From: Sporothrix humicola
Lineage: Eukaryota > Ascomycota > Sordariomycetes > Ophiostomatales > Ophiostomataceae
Direction of reading: 5' to 3'
DNA: 64,000 bases
Assembly: GCA_021396245.1 (NCBI GenBank)
Contig: WNYE01000037.1
Coordinates: forward strand, 186,001 to 250,000
In this document: positions 54,124-64,000 of the stretch, piece by piece
How positions within the stretch are numbered: position 1 is the stretch's first letter
Layout of the letters: each line of letters opens with the position of its first letter
The notes under the pieces: generated by a model
Seen by the model: only the letters and a program-made list of their open reading frames with translations
Database searches by the model: none
What the model was told of the DNA's origin: nothing
Program-made: the position numbers and the translations under genes

Positions 54124-55177
54124 ATGGGCAGCAAGCAGCCTCACGAGTTCATTAGCCCCGTGTGGCGTGATGGCATTTTCAGTAAGCCCTTTCTCTTCCA
54201 GTTATTGACAGTCTGTCGTCCTAACGACTTTAGACGGCCGCGTCGTCTTTGTGACGGGCGGTGCCGGTGACATTTGCTCGGCACAGGTCCGCGCCATGGT
54301 GTACCTGGGCGCCAACGCCTGCATTATCGGCCGCAACGCCACCAAGACCGAGACGGTGGCCCAGGACATTGCCAAGGTGCGCAAGGGCGCGCGTGTGATT
54401 GGCATCGGCAACGTTGACGTCCGCAACTACGACAACCTCAAGGCGGCGGCGGACCGCTGCGTGGCCGAGCTGGGCAGCATCGACTTTGTGATTGCAGGCG
54501 CCGCCGGCAACTTTGTGGCGCCGCTCGCGGGCCTGTCGCCCAACGCCTTCAAGACTGTCATGGACATTGATACGCTGGGCACGTTCAACACGATGAAGGC
54601 CACGATCGACTACCTGGTCGAGTCGGCCGGCCAGCACCTCAGTCCCAACCCCGAAAACTCGCCCCCCGGCGGCCGCTTCCTCGCCATCTCGGCCACGTTC
54701 CACTATACCGGCCTCCCGCTCCAGTCCCACGTCTCGGCCGCCAAGGCCGGTGTCGACAGCATTGTCGGGTCGGTCGCCCTCGAGTACGGCCCGCGCGGCG
54801 TCATGGCCAACGTCATCGCGCCCGGCCCCATTGAGGGCACCGAGGGCATGGAGCGCCTCGCCAGCCAGGACGCCATTGCCGCCGACGCCGCCCAGGCCAA
54901 CTCTCTCCAATTGAGGCCTGGCATCCGCGGCGGCTCCCCCGGTATTCCGAGTGGCCGCTGGGGCACCGTGCGCGACATTGCCGACGCCACCGTCTATCTG
55001 TTTAGCGCCTCCGGCGACAATGTCAACGGCCACGTGCTGGTGGTCGACGGCGGCGCGTGGCGGCGGCAGGGCGGGTCGCTGGGTGTCGGGCTGGACCCGG
55101 GCATGCAGTACCCGACGTTTTTGCTGTCGGGCGAGGTGTCGACCAAGGTCAAGGACGGGCGGAAGAGCAAGTTGTAG
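54124..55177 (+). CDS. SPS19: Peroxisomal 2,4-dienoyl-CoA reductase (Sps19-like)
   Basis: Two exons (54124-54181 and 54234-55177) encode 333 residues. The intron is 52 nt (GTAAGC, CCTAACG, TTTAG), joining ..WRDGIFNGRVVFVTGG. It is a short-chain dehydrogenase of the dienoyl-CoA reductase branch. The cofactor motif TGGAGDIC replaces the usual TGxxxGIG, an arginine after beta-2 (IIGRNATKTE) points to NADPH, GAAGNF stands where NNAG is usual, and the active site keeps the lysine but has no tyrosine (SAAKAGVDS). These are normal traits of the family. The last three residues are SKL, a textbook type 1 peroxisomal targeting signal. The enzyme reduces 2,4-dienoyl-CoA intermediates so that beta-oxidation of unsaturated fatty acids with even-numbered double bonds can proceed. 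Confidence 0.95.
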
Positions 55178-57512
55178 GGAGGGTGCGTAGCTGGGAGGGT
55201 GCCAGGGTGCGTAGCTGGGAGATAAGATGAAAAGAGCTTGGAGTTGGGATGGAATAGCTCGTCTCGGAACATACTCGGGATTAGATGCGACGAGCTTTGC
55301 ATGTTTGGATAGGTTGCATTGTACGAATAATATTGAATCTGAATCGCTTGGACTGGTCTAGATCCTACGTCTTTGAACCGTGGAAACTATTGAATTCCGC
55401 GGAAGCATGATGACCGCGGTTTGCATATCCTTTACAGGGTATTACCTTATCATCCCATCTAACCATCCCGTCGACGATTGCTCGCTGTCGCAATCGCCGT
55501 GCCTTGCATTTTTGCTATCAGTATCAGCGGGTGCTACTCTGTTTAGCGATGGACAGCTCAAGCCAGCGCTAATGCCGCCCGATGGAGACCCACGATCCCT
55601 TCTTTCTTTTTAAGTTTCCTTTTCTTGTCAGTTTTTGTGACAGTAATCATTAATCATTGGCCGATGGCAGGAGCAGATACCCAAAAGGCTGTTCTTGGAG
55701 GATTGTTCTTGAAGGCGCTTCAGCCTTGAAATTAAACGAGATTTTTATTTTCAAAACAAAGACAGAAAGAAGAATGTAAACTAGTCTAATCTAATCTTTT
55801 CCCCATTTTATTTTATTTTCTTTCTTTATTTTCTGCTTCTTCTCCATCGCGACCCCGAGAAAAGTTGTTTGGGCATTGGCCGCGGAGATGATCGTCCAAG
55901 AGGAAAGAGATAAGAGACAAGCGTGGGAGCCTGGGAAGTGCGTGGGAGTGTGTCTAGTTCGGTGGAGAACAGGAGGGGAATAAACTGGTGAAAAGAAGGG
56001 GCAAGGGAAGGCAGTGGCAGTCTCGACAGTCTCTCTGGAATTGAATCTTCTTTTGTCTTCACGAACAGCTTCAATTCAAGATGTAAACAAAAAGACCATT
56101 GAGGCGAACCAAATCCAGTTTCCTTCGTATTCAAAATGCTTTCCTTTGTGCGGTTCTTTCAACAGACTTGCCCGCACTTTTACGCTTTCAAGTGTGTATT
56201 TAATGGCCGGCGCCGACCGTCGCTTCAAATCGGCCCAAGTCCCCTCTTTCCTGTGATTTTCAGCTTTTAGCTTTTAGCTTGAATCCTCTAAAAGCCCTAA
56301 AATCTAAGCTTTTACTTTTCAGTTATTAGGCACTACCCGCCGGCGCAACGTCTCTAATCGTCCCCTCCCACGCCCTTTGACATCGAAAGGATGCACTGCA
56401 AAGGACGCAAAGGCCATGGAAGAACGCTCGCAGAACATGCGTCGCAAAACTTGAGATTGGCAGTGGCTCTCGAGTGGCTTGCAGGCCTGGTCGAATGTGA
56501 ATGACTCGGCAGGCTCCCCCTCCAAAGGGGAGCCCCCTCCTTATCAAGACTTATCGCCTGGTTCCCCGCCGCCACAGCCCGTGTAAGTCGGGAGGTTGGC
56601 GTACAAGGCCTTGTCTTTCGTCCCAAAGTCAGAGCAGAAGTATCTTCACATCTCCTCGGAGTAGACTTTTTGCACTTTTTTTTCAGAATTCCATCCCTTA
56701 TCTTTGCGAATTTCCATCTGGTAATAGATGTTCTAACACTTCTTGGGTCTCTTTCCTTATTTACTTTTGCCGATTCCAAAGATGCTTGGAGCTCAGTAAC
56801 CCCCCAATGCCCCAATGTGACAGAGCTTCACACCAAGTTGTTGTTTCCTTCCTACAATCGGACCTCCACCCCATAGGGCAGCCATCTTGGGGACCATGTC
56901 CGTCTTGGGTTCTGGTTCCGATGCAGGCCCCGGAAGAGTTAACGAACGGGCCTCTCCATTCTTACTTTTGCACTTGTAAGGTTGAGATCCCGAGATATCC
57001 TAGTACCCAGTGCACAGTCAAAAGTGTGAGTGTAGGTGTGCTGAAAAAGAATTGTTGCATTTGTGCATGCAGATGTCTCCGGAGATGCGAGTATTCGTTA
57101 CTCCCTACGAGTAAACACCTTGGGCATGGACATGGAGCGGACGAGGTGCGGGTGAGAGTGGGAAATGCCCATGTAAGAGAGAAAGAGGGGACCGGACGGA
57201 CCCTCTACTGCGTAAAAAAAAAAAAGAGTAGAAAGTACACAAAGAAAGCGCTATCGTCCGTTTTTTTCTCTTGGCGCGAAGCTTCTCCTCTCTCACCACC
57301 CTGCTTCTTACTCTTTATGTTAGCTTCCCCTCCCCCATTTATCTTGACTTTCTCATATTCTCGTGTTGGTATCTTTTTCTTTCCTCTCTTCTCCTCTTTT
57401 TTTAGTTTATTCTCTTTAATTCTCCAAAATTGTTTGAGAGTTGACACTGTCACGACTTACACGAGTCGTATTCCTCTTATCACTTACACCCTCCTCCTCG
57501 CACCCCACCAAC
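55178..57512. other. Intergenic region, 2.3 kb
   Basis: This lies between two plus-strand genes. It holds the 3' end of the reductase gene, including a repeated GGGTGCGTAGCTGGGA element at 55180-55221, and the promoter of the phosphatase-like gene. The last 220 bases are a T/C-rich leader. The long plus frame covering 56501-58174 is an out-of-frame shadow beyond 57513 and looks random before it. No gene is supported. Confidence 0.5.
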
Positions 57513-58994
57513 ATGCACTCGACACTCCGGGCTTCGGCGTCGGGCCTACTACTAGCCGCCCTGGCCGCTGCTCCTGCGTCGGTCGCTGCCGACGAGTCCG
57601 TCCTCGGCATCTATGTCTTCCACCGCCACGGCGACCGCACCAGCAAGTCGTGGCCGCCCACCATGCTCACGGCCCTGGGTGCCGACCAGGTTTACGAGAG
57701 CGGCAACTACTTCCGCAACCGCTACGTCGCGAGCAACGCCTCCTCGCGCGTCGCCAACGTCGCCACCGACATTGCCGTGCTGTCGCAGCTGACCATCACC
57801 GCGCCCGTCGACAATGTCCTGCAGAGCTCGGCCAATGTGTTCACGCAGAGCCTGTACCCGCCGGCCGGCACGCTGGCGCAGCAGACGCTGGCCAACGGTA
57901 CTGTGACAGAAGCACCGTTTGGCGGCTACCAGTACATCCCCGTCAACATTGTGTCGAGCGCGTCCAGCGCGTCGGGCAGCGAGGACAGCGGCTGGCTGCA
58001 GGGCAACAGCGGCTGCAACAACGCCATTATCAGCAGCAACGGCTACTTTACGAGCGCCGAGTACCTCGACACGCTGGCGAGCACAAAGGACTTTTATGCG
58101 GGCCTGCTGCCGGTCGTCAACTCGACGTTCACGGCGGCCCAGGACACGTTCAAGAACGCCTACACCATCTTTGACTATGTCCACGTCTCCGAGATCCACA
58201 ACTCGAGCATTCCCTCGTCGGATCTGCTGACCGACGACGTCCTCTTCCAGCTCCAGACCCGCGCCGACCAGCACGAGTGGGGCCTCGCCTACAACGAGTC
58301 CGAGCCCGTGCGCGCCATTGCCGGCGCTGTCCTGGCTGGCGAAATTTTGCAGTCCCTCAACAAGACCGCCCAGACCGCCCCCACTGCCAAGTCCGCTGCC
58401 CGCCTCAACTTCCAGTTCGGCGCCTACGGCACGTTCATGAGCTTCTTTGGCCTGGCCAACCTGACCGCCGTCAGCACCGACTTTACGGGCGTCGTCGACT
58501 ATGCCTCTGCCATTGTCTTTGAGCTCGTCACCAACGCCAGCATTGCCGACGCCACCAAGCCCCTGGACCCCGCCGATTTGTCGATCCGCTTTTTGTTTAC
58601 CAACGGCTCCGCCGGCCTCACCGGCGGCCTCAAGGAGTACCCCCTCTTTGGCCAGTCCGAGGTCGTCCTGCCCTGGACCACGTTCGCCTCGGAAATGAAC
58701 AAGTTTGCCATTAGCAACACCGCCTCGTGGTGCAACGCCTGCGGCAACAACACGGGTGTCTGCGACCCCTCCGCCCTCGGTACCGGCAGCACCACCTCCA
58801 GCAACGCCACCGCCAGCAGCAACAACAACGGCAACGGCGGCGGTGTCTCGCGCGCTGTCGCTGGTGTCATTGGCGCCCTCGTTACTCTGGCCGTCATCCT
58901 CGGCCTTGAGGCGCTCGTCATGCTCGCCGGCGGCCTGCGTGTCGTCAAGAAGAACGTCGCCGTCGCCGGCAAGGCCGCGTCGAGCAGTGCATAA
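57513..58994 (+). CDS. Histidine-acid-phosphatase-like type I membrane protein
   Basis: A single exon encodes 493 residues. The signal peptide is MHSTLRASASGLLLAALAAAPASVAA. The N-terminal active-site motif of histidine acid phosphatases is present as VFHRHGDRT (Arg38, His39, Arg42), with serine in place of the usual proline after the threonine. The second hallmark, the HD pair that supplies the proton donor, is not found; QFGAYGTFMSFFGLANL near residue 302 stands where it would be expected. Many N-glycosylation sites, cysteines in SWCNACGNNTGVC, a Ser/Asn/Gly-rich stalk (about 425-445) and one membrane helix (AVAGVIGALVTLAVILGLEALVML) with a short basic tail place it at the cell surface or in the secretory pathway. 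Related proteins in this group are annotated as acid phosphatase or phytase, but catalysis by this one is uncertain. Confidence 0.87.
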   Translation: MHSTLRASASGLLLAALAAAPASVAADESVLGIYVFHRHGDRTSKSWPPTMLTALGADQVYESGNYFRNRYVASNASSRVANVATDIAVLSQLTITAPVDNVLQSSANVFTQSLYPPAGTLAQQTLANGTVTEAPFGGYQYIPVNIVSSASSASGSEDSGWLQGNSGCNNAIISSNGYFTSAEYLDTLASTKDFYAGLLPVVNSTFTAAQDTFKNAYTIFDYVHVSEIHNSSIPSSDLLTDDVLFQLQTRADQHEWGLAYNESEPVRAIAGAVLAGEILQSLNKTAQTAPTAKSAARLNFQFGAYGTFMSFFGLANLTAVSTDFTGVVDYASAIVFELVTNASIADATKPLDPADLSIRFLFTNGSAGLTGGLKEYPLFGQSEVVLPWTTFASEMNKFAISNTASWCNACGNNTGVCDPSALGTGSTTSSNATASSNNNGNGGGVSRAVAGVIGALVTLAVILGLEALVMLAGGLRVVKKNVAVAGKAASSSA

Positions 58995-59445
58995 GTGTGG
59001 GTGGTTGTGTGATCATATCCAGTCAAAGGAGAGGAAAGTGTCAACTTATGTGAATTATGAGCACTGTGTGCCTTTTGGGTCCTAGCCTAGTTAATGAACG
59101 TCGTAAAAGTGAATCTGCGACAGCGAATGCTATGTAATCAAAAAATAAAAAGTAATGATATAAAAAATCAATGATACCCAATAGCTAATGAAGTGACGCC
59201 TGTGACGCCAGCCCAATTACATTAAGGAGACTTTTTGTGGCAGCCTCCCATGCCAGTAAACAAAAGAGAAGACGAAAAAAAGATAGCCAAAAAGAAAGTC
59301 CGTGCTTCCAATAGAACAATGAATGACAAAAGCAAGATCTAATGTAGATGATAGATATGAGAGTGAGGTATATCAAAAGAAAATGGTAGTAGAGAATGAG
59401 ATGTGTTTGTGGGAGGAGGAATGAACGCGAGCCGCACGCTCACGC
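58995..59445. other. Convergent gap (phosphatase-like / MFS)
   Basis: This is AT-rich 3' flank for two genes that end toward each other. No gene is seen. Confidence 0.5.
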
Positions 59446-61375
59446 CTATCTCAGGCCCAGCATCTTGAGAATGTCGTGCCGGTAGAAGAAGCTGCGGTTG
59501 CGTTTGCCAAACACGTACATGGGCACTGCCAGTAGGCACACCACCAGCTGCACGCTGCCCAGCGCGTTGAACACGGGCCGCGCCTTGGTGCCGTTGGCCA
59601 CGAGCCAGTCGTACGCCTTGTACGTCAGGCCGTAACTGAAAAAGTTCTTGAAGATGAGGAGGCACGTGAAACCCTCAATGGACAGGTCGCGGTACGCGTC
59701 CACAATGTACAGGCTGCTGGCGACGGCACCAATGACCATGCCGCAGACCTCGAAGCCAAAGAACACGAGCGGCACGGCCCAGTTGAACTGTTCCTTCATC
59801 ATGCCATCGATCGTAATACCAAAACCGTACAGGCCCATGACGCCAAAAATGAGCTGCGGAATAATGAGGACCAGACGGAACTCGGGCTCGTAGATGCCAT
59901 TGTTCATCTTGGTCATCTTCTTGGCACTCCAGTCGGCCAGCAGGCCGGCAATCAAAAAGCCAAAGATGGCGCCGATAAAGGCACCCGTGTACGCATAGCC
60001 CGTCTTGACCTCGTCCCACCACAGCGGGTAGCCCAAAAAGAACTCGGCCATGATCACGCCGATAAACACCGTCCAGCCGATCAGCGTGCCCTGCGTCAGA
60101 CTCGCCCACAGGAACGCAGGCTGAAAGAACAGGGGAAAGGGGCGCAAGAACAGCTTGAAAAAGTTCTCGTCCGTCTTGCGGCCGTTGAAGAGCGCAAGGC
60201 TCTTCCAGTACGACACCTTGGCGGGCACGGCCCGTGCGCCGCCCTCGACATCGGCAACCCCAGTGGCAGGAACAGGCGCGGCAGCAGCAGCTTCAGGCGG
60301 CGTGGCGGTGGCAGACGCAGCACCGGCCGTCTTCTCCGCCTCGTCGTTGCCAGACGAGTCGCGCTTGCCAATGGGCTGGGCACCGTTGCGGATGGCAGCG
60401 TTCTCGTCCGTGGCGAGCAGGTCCAGGTTAAGGGTGTCGTCGCGGCGGTAGGCGGTCTCGGGGCAGAAGAAGATGATAAGGGGCAGGCAGACGGCGCAGA
60501 AGATAGCAATCAGGTCAAAGGTCCACCACCACTTGATCGTGTGGGTGATCTTGCCGACAACAATAGGCGTGAAGAAGGAGCCGCCAAACACGGCCAGGTT
60601 CGTGAAAGCCATGCGCTTGCCGCGCTGGTGGACAAAGTACAGGTCGCCGACGGCGGCGTTGACGAGAGCCTCGAACGGCGCGGTACCGACGCCCTGGATG
60701 ATGCGCGCCCAGAGCATGCTCTTGTAGTTGCGGTTGACGGCACCGCCCCAGGCGCTGCTGCCAATCAGGATACATGTGCCAATCACGAAAGCATGGCGCT
60801 TGCCCCAGATGCGACTTGAGGGGACGAAAAAGGTGCCGGCAAAGCCCACGCCGAGCAGGTAGTAGCCGGTCAAGAGGGCGACTTTTGTGAAGTCGCGCGT
60901 GAACCAGAGCGAGAGCGTGATCGTGTTGGCGGCGAGAATCGGGCCGAGGGCGGTGCCGAAGATGGCGGTAATCGAGAGAATAGCCGTGATCACATCCCGC
61001 TTCCAGAGCGGCCAGTTGAGAGGGTCGTTGGGGTCGTCGGACGGCTGCGGCACGAGGATGATGGGCACCGGCCCGCTGGTGTCGCACTTGAGGCCCTGGA
61101 GGCCGTCGTGGGCAATCTGTGGTCGTTGAGGATCGTCAAAGTACCGGGTCGTGCCTGTAGATGTGCGGCGCAAACAGAAATTAGCAAACAGAGATTGTTG
61201 GTTAAACAAAGGGCGCTGCACGCGCCTCGCAAAATCAAACAAAGAATGCTCAAGGACATCGCGAGACTGCGAGCGGCACATGACGGCTGCTTCAAAATCA
61301 AAACTGCCATCGCGGCGACACAAACGTACCAGGAACATGTTCCATAGCCCGGTCTTCGAGAATTCCCAACCCCAT
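59446..61375 (-). CDS. Major facilitator superfamily transporter, DHA1/Hol1-like
   Basis: Two exons (61375-61330 and 61154-59446) encode 584 residues. The 46-nt first exon (MGLGILEDRAMEHVP..) ends at a GTACGT donor. The intron is 175 nt with a CTACAG acceptor and joins to GTTRYFDD. The cytosolic N-terminus contains DPNDPLNWPLWKRD, a signature of a large fungal drug:H+ antiporter-like family. Twelve membrane helices can be traced, six before and six after a charged, Ala-rich central loop (about 305-365). The loop after helix 2 holds PSSRIWGKRHAF, in the place of the MFS GxLaDrxGrR motif, and RIIQGVGTAPFEALV is helix 4. GLLADWSAKKMTKMNNG is the equivalent loop in the second half. The substrate is unknown; relatives are annotated as multidrug or polyamine/cation transporters. 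No neighbouring biosynthetic genes suggest a product. Confidence 0.92.
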
Positions 61376-64000
61376 GGTGAACAGAGGGGTTGTGTGATCG
61401 TGAGGTGTGAGTTTCTGCCAGTCGATGTAAGAAATCAACCCCGATTGTGTGTGACGGGTCTGAGTCTGTCTGAGTCTGAGTCTGAGAAGGTTCCCGGGTC
61501 GGTGGGAATCTGGCGTCGACTCTCGGATGGTGGCCAAAAAGTTGTCGTCGAGTGAAGCCGCAAGTTGGACCCGTGATGCGAGGAATCCAGATGTCGAAAG
61601 GACCGAGACCGTGGGAAGGGGGGATGGGAAAAAAGAGGAAGCCCGGAAGAGAAGAGTAAGCCAAGACCCGGGCGGGATGGCGAGTGATAATAAACAGTCG
61701 ACTTTTTCAGAAGGATCGGGGGCTCTGCTGAAGCGCGGCGTGTTGGCGGGCTGGTGCTGTGGCTCCCGAACAGGTGCAGGGGCCTGGGAGAAATGAGTGT
61801 CAACAGGAAAAGGGGGGCGGTGTTGTCACAGTGGCAGATGGGATTGAATAGCGGGCGAGCGTGCAGTGGAGATCACTAACAGCTGGTGAGGAACAGGAGG
61901 CGCTAGTCGTCCCTGGCGGAAAGTCCTGAAGGAACTTGTGGAGCGCTAGCACCGAGTAGCCTGAGAAAAGCGTTTTTTGAGATGAAAGTTTTGGCCACTG
62001 GTCCGGCGCACGAACGGTGAAGTTGCCGTGCCTTTGATGGGTTTGATGGATGCTGTATATTTTGGTGGCTTTTATGCAACGGTCTAGGCTGGGCGAAATG
62101 GGACAAAAGAGATACACGAAAGAGAACCAACGATGGACAATGGAGGAAAATGTTGAAAAAGGAAGAGAAGAAGAAAAGGAATTGGTCGAAGAGATGGCGC
62201 TAACAGGGCGGACAGCAAAATGACAAAAAATGGCAGCCACGAGGGAGACAGGTGGTGGTGTGCGCGTGGGTTGCTGTTGCCGATGTTGCAGCAGGTCGCA
62301 CCTTCGGTTTTCCATAAAATCGATCCCGAAGACAGAAGGAATGGAAGGGACGATGGTGTACTTCTGGATCCGGGTGCGGGCAATTGGGAAACTGCGAAAC
62401 TCCCCGCGTATTCGGGGCATTTCAATAGGTGACACACTTGTACTCCGTACTTTTGTGCACATCTCGTACCAGAAGGAAAGAACAAACGGCCACTGTTTTT
62501 CACAATCGTCAGTCTTGGCGAAGCCGTTTATCGGAAAGTGCTCATTTTGGCATAAGTCACTCTAAATAGCCTCAAGGTCAGATGGGGGCGGTGCCCTCTC
62601 TTTCCCTCTCTGGATGCATGTGCAGACAAATCCAGTGACTGAATTGGCCAAATGGGCAAATGGGCAGACGCGAGGTGCTGCAAATAGCAAATTGGGAGTG
62701 ACGCGCACTCGATGCAACCCTAGCTGACGGTGTTTTGCCGTTCGTTCCCAAATTGATACAGCCATCTTTGGATTCAATGAAAGTCGAAATCATCGCGACT
62801 TTTGTTCTCCGCCGCATCTGTTCTTGTCTCGACGAGATTCGTTTTTGACGAGGCATGTTTTAAGAAATTGACGCCCAGTCTCACAGTAACATAATACGCG
62901 TAACGGTACGGAGCACCCCGTAGGGCTGTTGAGTGTTACTGGGGTCTCTTCTCTTGGGTCTCTTCGTTAATTTCTAACCGTTTGTGGACCCTTAACGCAT
63001 TCGTCGTAAGGATAAGAAACCTGGGAATTGGGAACTTTTTGGGCTCCATTTGAAACCGTCTGAGAGGCTGTGGTTTATTACAAGAAAATATCAGGAAAGA
63101 AGGATTCGATCCTCTCCAGCCTCAATAGGTCCAGTTCGTTTCAGGCGGAAGGAGCCACACAGAGACTGTCATATTATGGATGGCATCCACTGACGCTGAA
63201 TGAAATCCGATGCTGCGGCCGAATCGCCGCCCACGTCGGGCACTTTTTGATTGACAGAAAGGAATAAGTGTGCATGGTGACGTGTGTGTCTCTCAGCGTG
63301 AGATATTAGACACTTTTTCGTCTTCTTCTGTTTTTATCTTGTATGATTCTCTCGCTAGGATCAGATTTGTTCCAAGACGCATATGTTCAGTCTTCAGTGT
63401 TCCTGCTTGCCAACTTGCGAATTCAAAAAGAGGGGTTGATGGAAATCAGGGAAAGAGGGATGGGCGGGAAGGAAAGTACGGGGAAGGCACCACATCCGGA
63501 GGAGAGACGACCTCTTTCTCAAGTAGGAAGGCATCGTCGCTCACCAGATGTTTTTATGAAGAGTTGTGAGTCGTGACTTCCTGTCGAACCAATTAGCACC
63601 AAAAAAAAAAAAAAGCCGGCCCTTCTTTCCCTTCTGTTGCACTCATTTTACCAGCGATCAGTCGTTCCCGGGTCGCACCTTCCCCTCTTTTCCTGTCCTC
63701 TCTCTCCTCACTCGGCCCACAAACCCTTGCAAGAAGGCAAGTGGGATCCACTGCCAATCACTGGGGGAAAGAGAGAAGAGGACGGGATACGCGGGCGAGG
63801 AGAGTCCGACAGGGGCAACAACAGCAACCCAACGGTCGCGAAAGGTAAATTATGGGTACATAGCAAGATTTGCAGTGACTCTACGCGACAACCACTGTGA
63901 GCCAAAAGCCAGCAGGCTCTGGGTCCTCTGGAAACGCGCCGCAACAGACGCCAATATGGTTCTATGCTTGGCGGGTTGGCGTTCTCATATTCTTACTTTT
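61376..64000. other. Terminal 2.6-kb region without a recognised gene
   Basis: This begins with the promoter of the MFS gene (minus strand). It contains repeated TGAGTCTG units near 61452-61484, a TACTCCGTA motif at 62441-62449, a near-copy at 62908-62916, and an A-run at 63601-63614. No frame has the GC-rich third positions seen in real genes here. The last 300 bases could be the leader of a gene beyond the window. Confidence 0.5.

Noticed and set aside
56501..58174. 557-codon plus-strand open frame
   Set aside because: Its downstream half is an out-of-frame shadow of the phosphatase-like gene and gives Arg/Gln/His-rich noise; its upstream half has no coding bias.
63100..63145. tRNA-like T-arm (GGATTCGATCC)
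   Set aside because: No acceptor, D or anticodon arms could be folded around it.

Overview
This is nuclear DNA of a filamentous ascomycete (Pezizomycotina, most likely a Sordariomycete; the exact genus cannot be fixed from this window). The reasons: short introns with GTANGT donors and CTAAC branch points; GC-rich third codon positions in genes against AT-balanced, pyrimidine-tract-rich gaps; a trifunctional GATase-IGPS-PRAI tryptophan enzyme; an alternative oxidase; and a Nup192 of about 1,900 residues. No tRNA, rRNA, CRISPR array, insertion sequence or complete transposon was recognised.

Layout, left to right. 1-9.3 kb: 3' end of a CDK11-like kinase (+); a secreted DUF7137-type membrane protein (-) with a long CT-rich leader; a two-RRM protein resembling the Nrd1 family (+); an NAD-type short-chain dehydrogenase (-). 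10.6-20 kb: the SNARE Use1 (+); a BRCT protein (-) interrupted by one in-frame TAG; TRP1/trpC (-); a secreted GH2 glycosidase (+). 20.4-27 kb: Nup192/Nup205 (+) and Tim9 (-), ending tail to tail. 27-33.4 kb: a six-kilobase stretch without protein genes, ending in an ATG-free leader of about 1.8 kb that precedes a RhoGAP (33.4-37.3 kb, +). 38.7-51 kb: alternative oxidase (-), eIF3j/Hcr1 (+), Mdm31 (-), Pno1/Dim2 (+). 51-61.4 kb: a Rad60/Esc2-type protein with SUMO-like domains (-), a peroxisomal 2,4-dienoyl-CoA reductase ending in SKL (+), a membrane-anchored histidine-acid-phosphatase-like protein (+), and an MFS transporter (-). 61.4-64 kb: no recognisable gene.

Nearly all the genes are independent housekeeping loci: translation and ribosome assembly (eIF3j, Pno1), nuclear pore, mitochondrion (Tim9, Mdm31, AOX), vesicle fusion (Use1), tryptophan synthesis. 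There is no operon-like or biosynthetic cluster. The accessory flavour comes from the GH2 enzyme, the phosphatase-like protein, the MFS transporter and the two short-chain dehydrogenases.

The most interesting observation is the BRCT gene. A single TAG splits an otherwise continuous frame exactly where I expect a conserved tryptophan, and the A of the TAG lies in the loop of a small predicted RNA hairpin. That is the context of A-to-I stop-codon editing known from Sordariomycete sexual development, although a plain nonsense mutation fits as well. Other points of note are a possible 1-nt exon in the RRM gene, the very long ATG-free leader of the RhoGAP gene, and an acid-phosphatase-like protein that keeps RHG but lacks the HD pair. 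All intron positions were read by eye and are unverified by transcripts.
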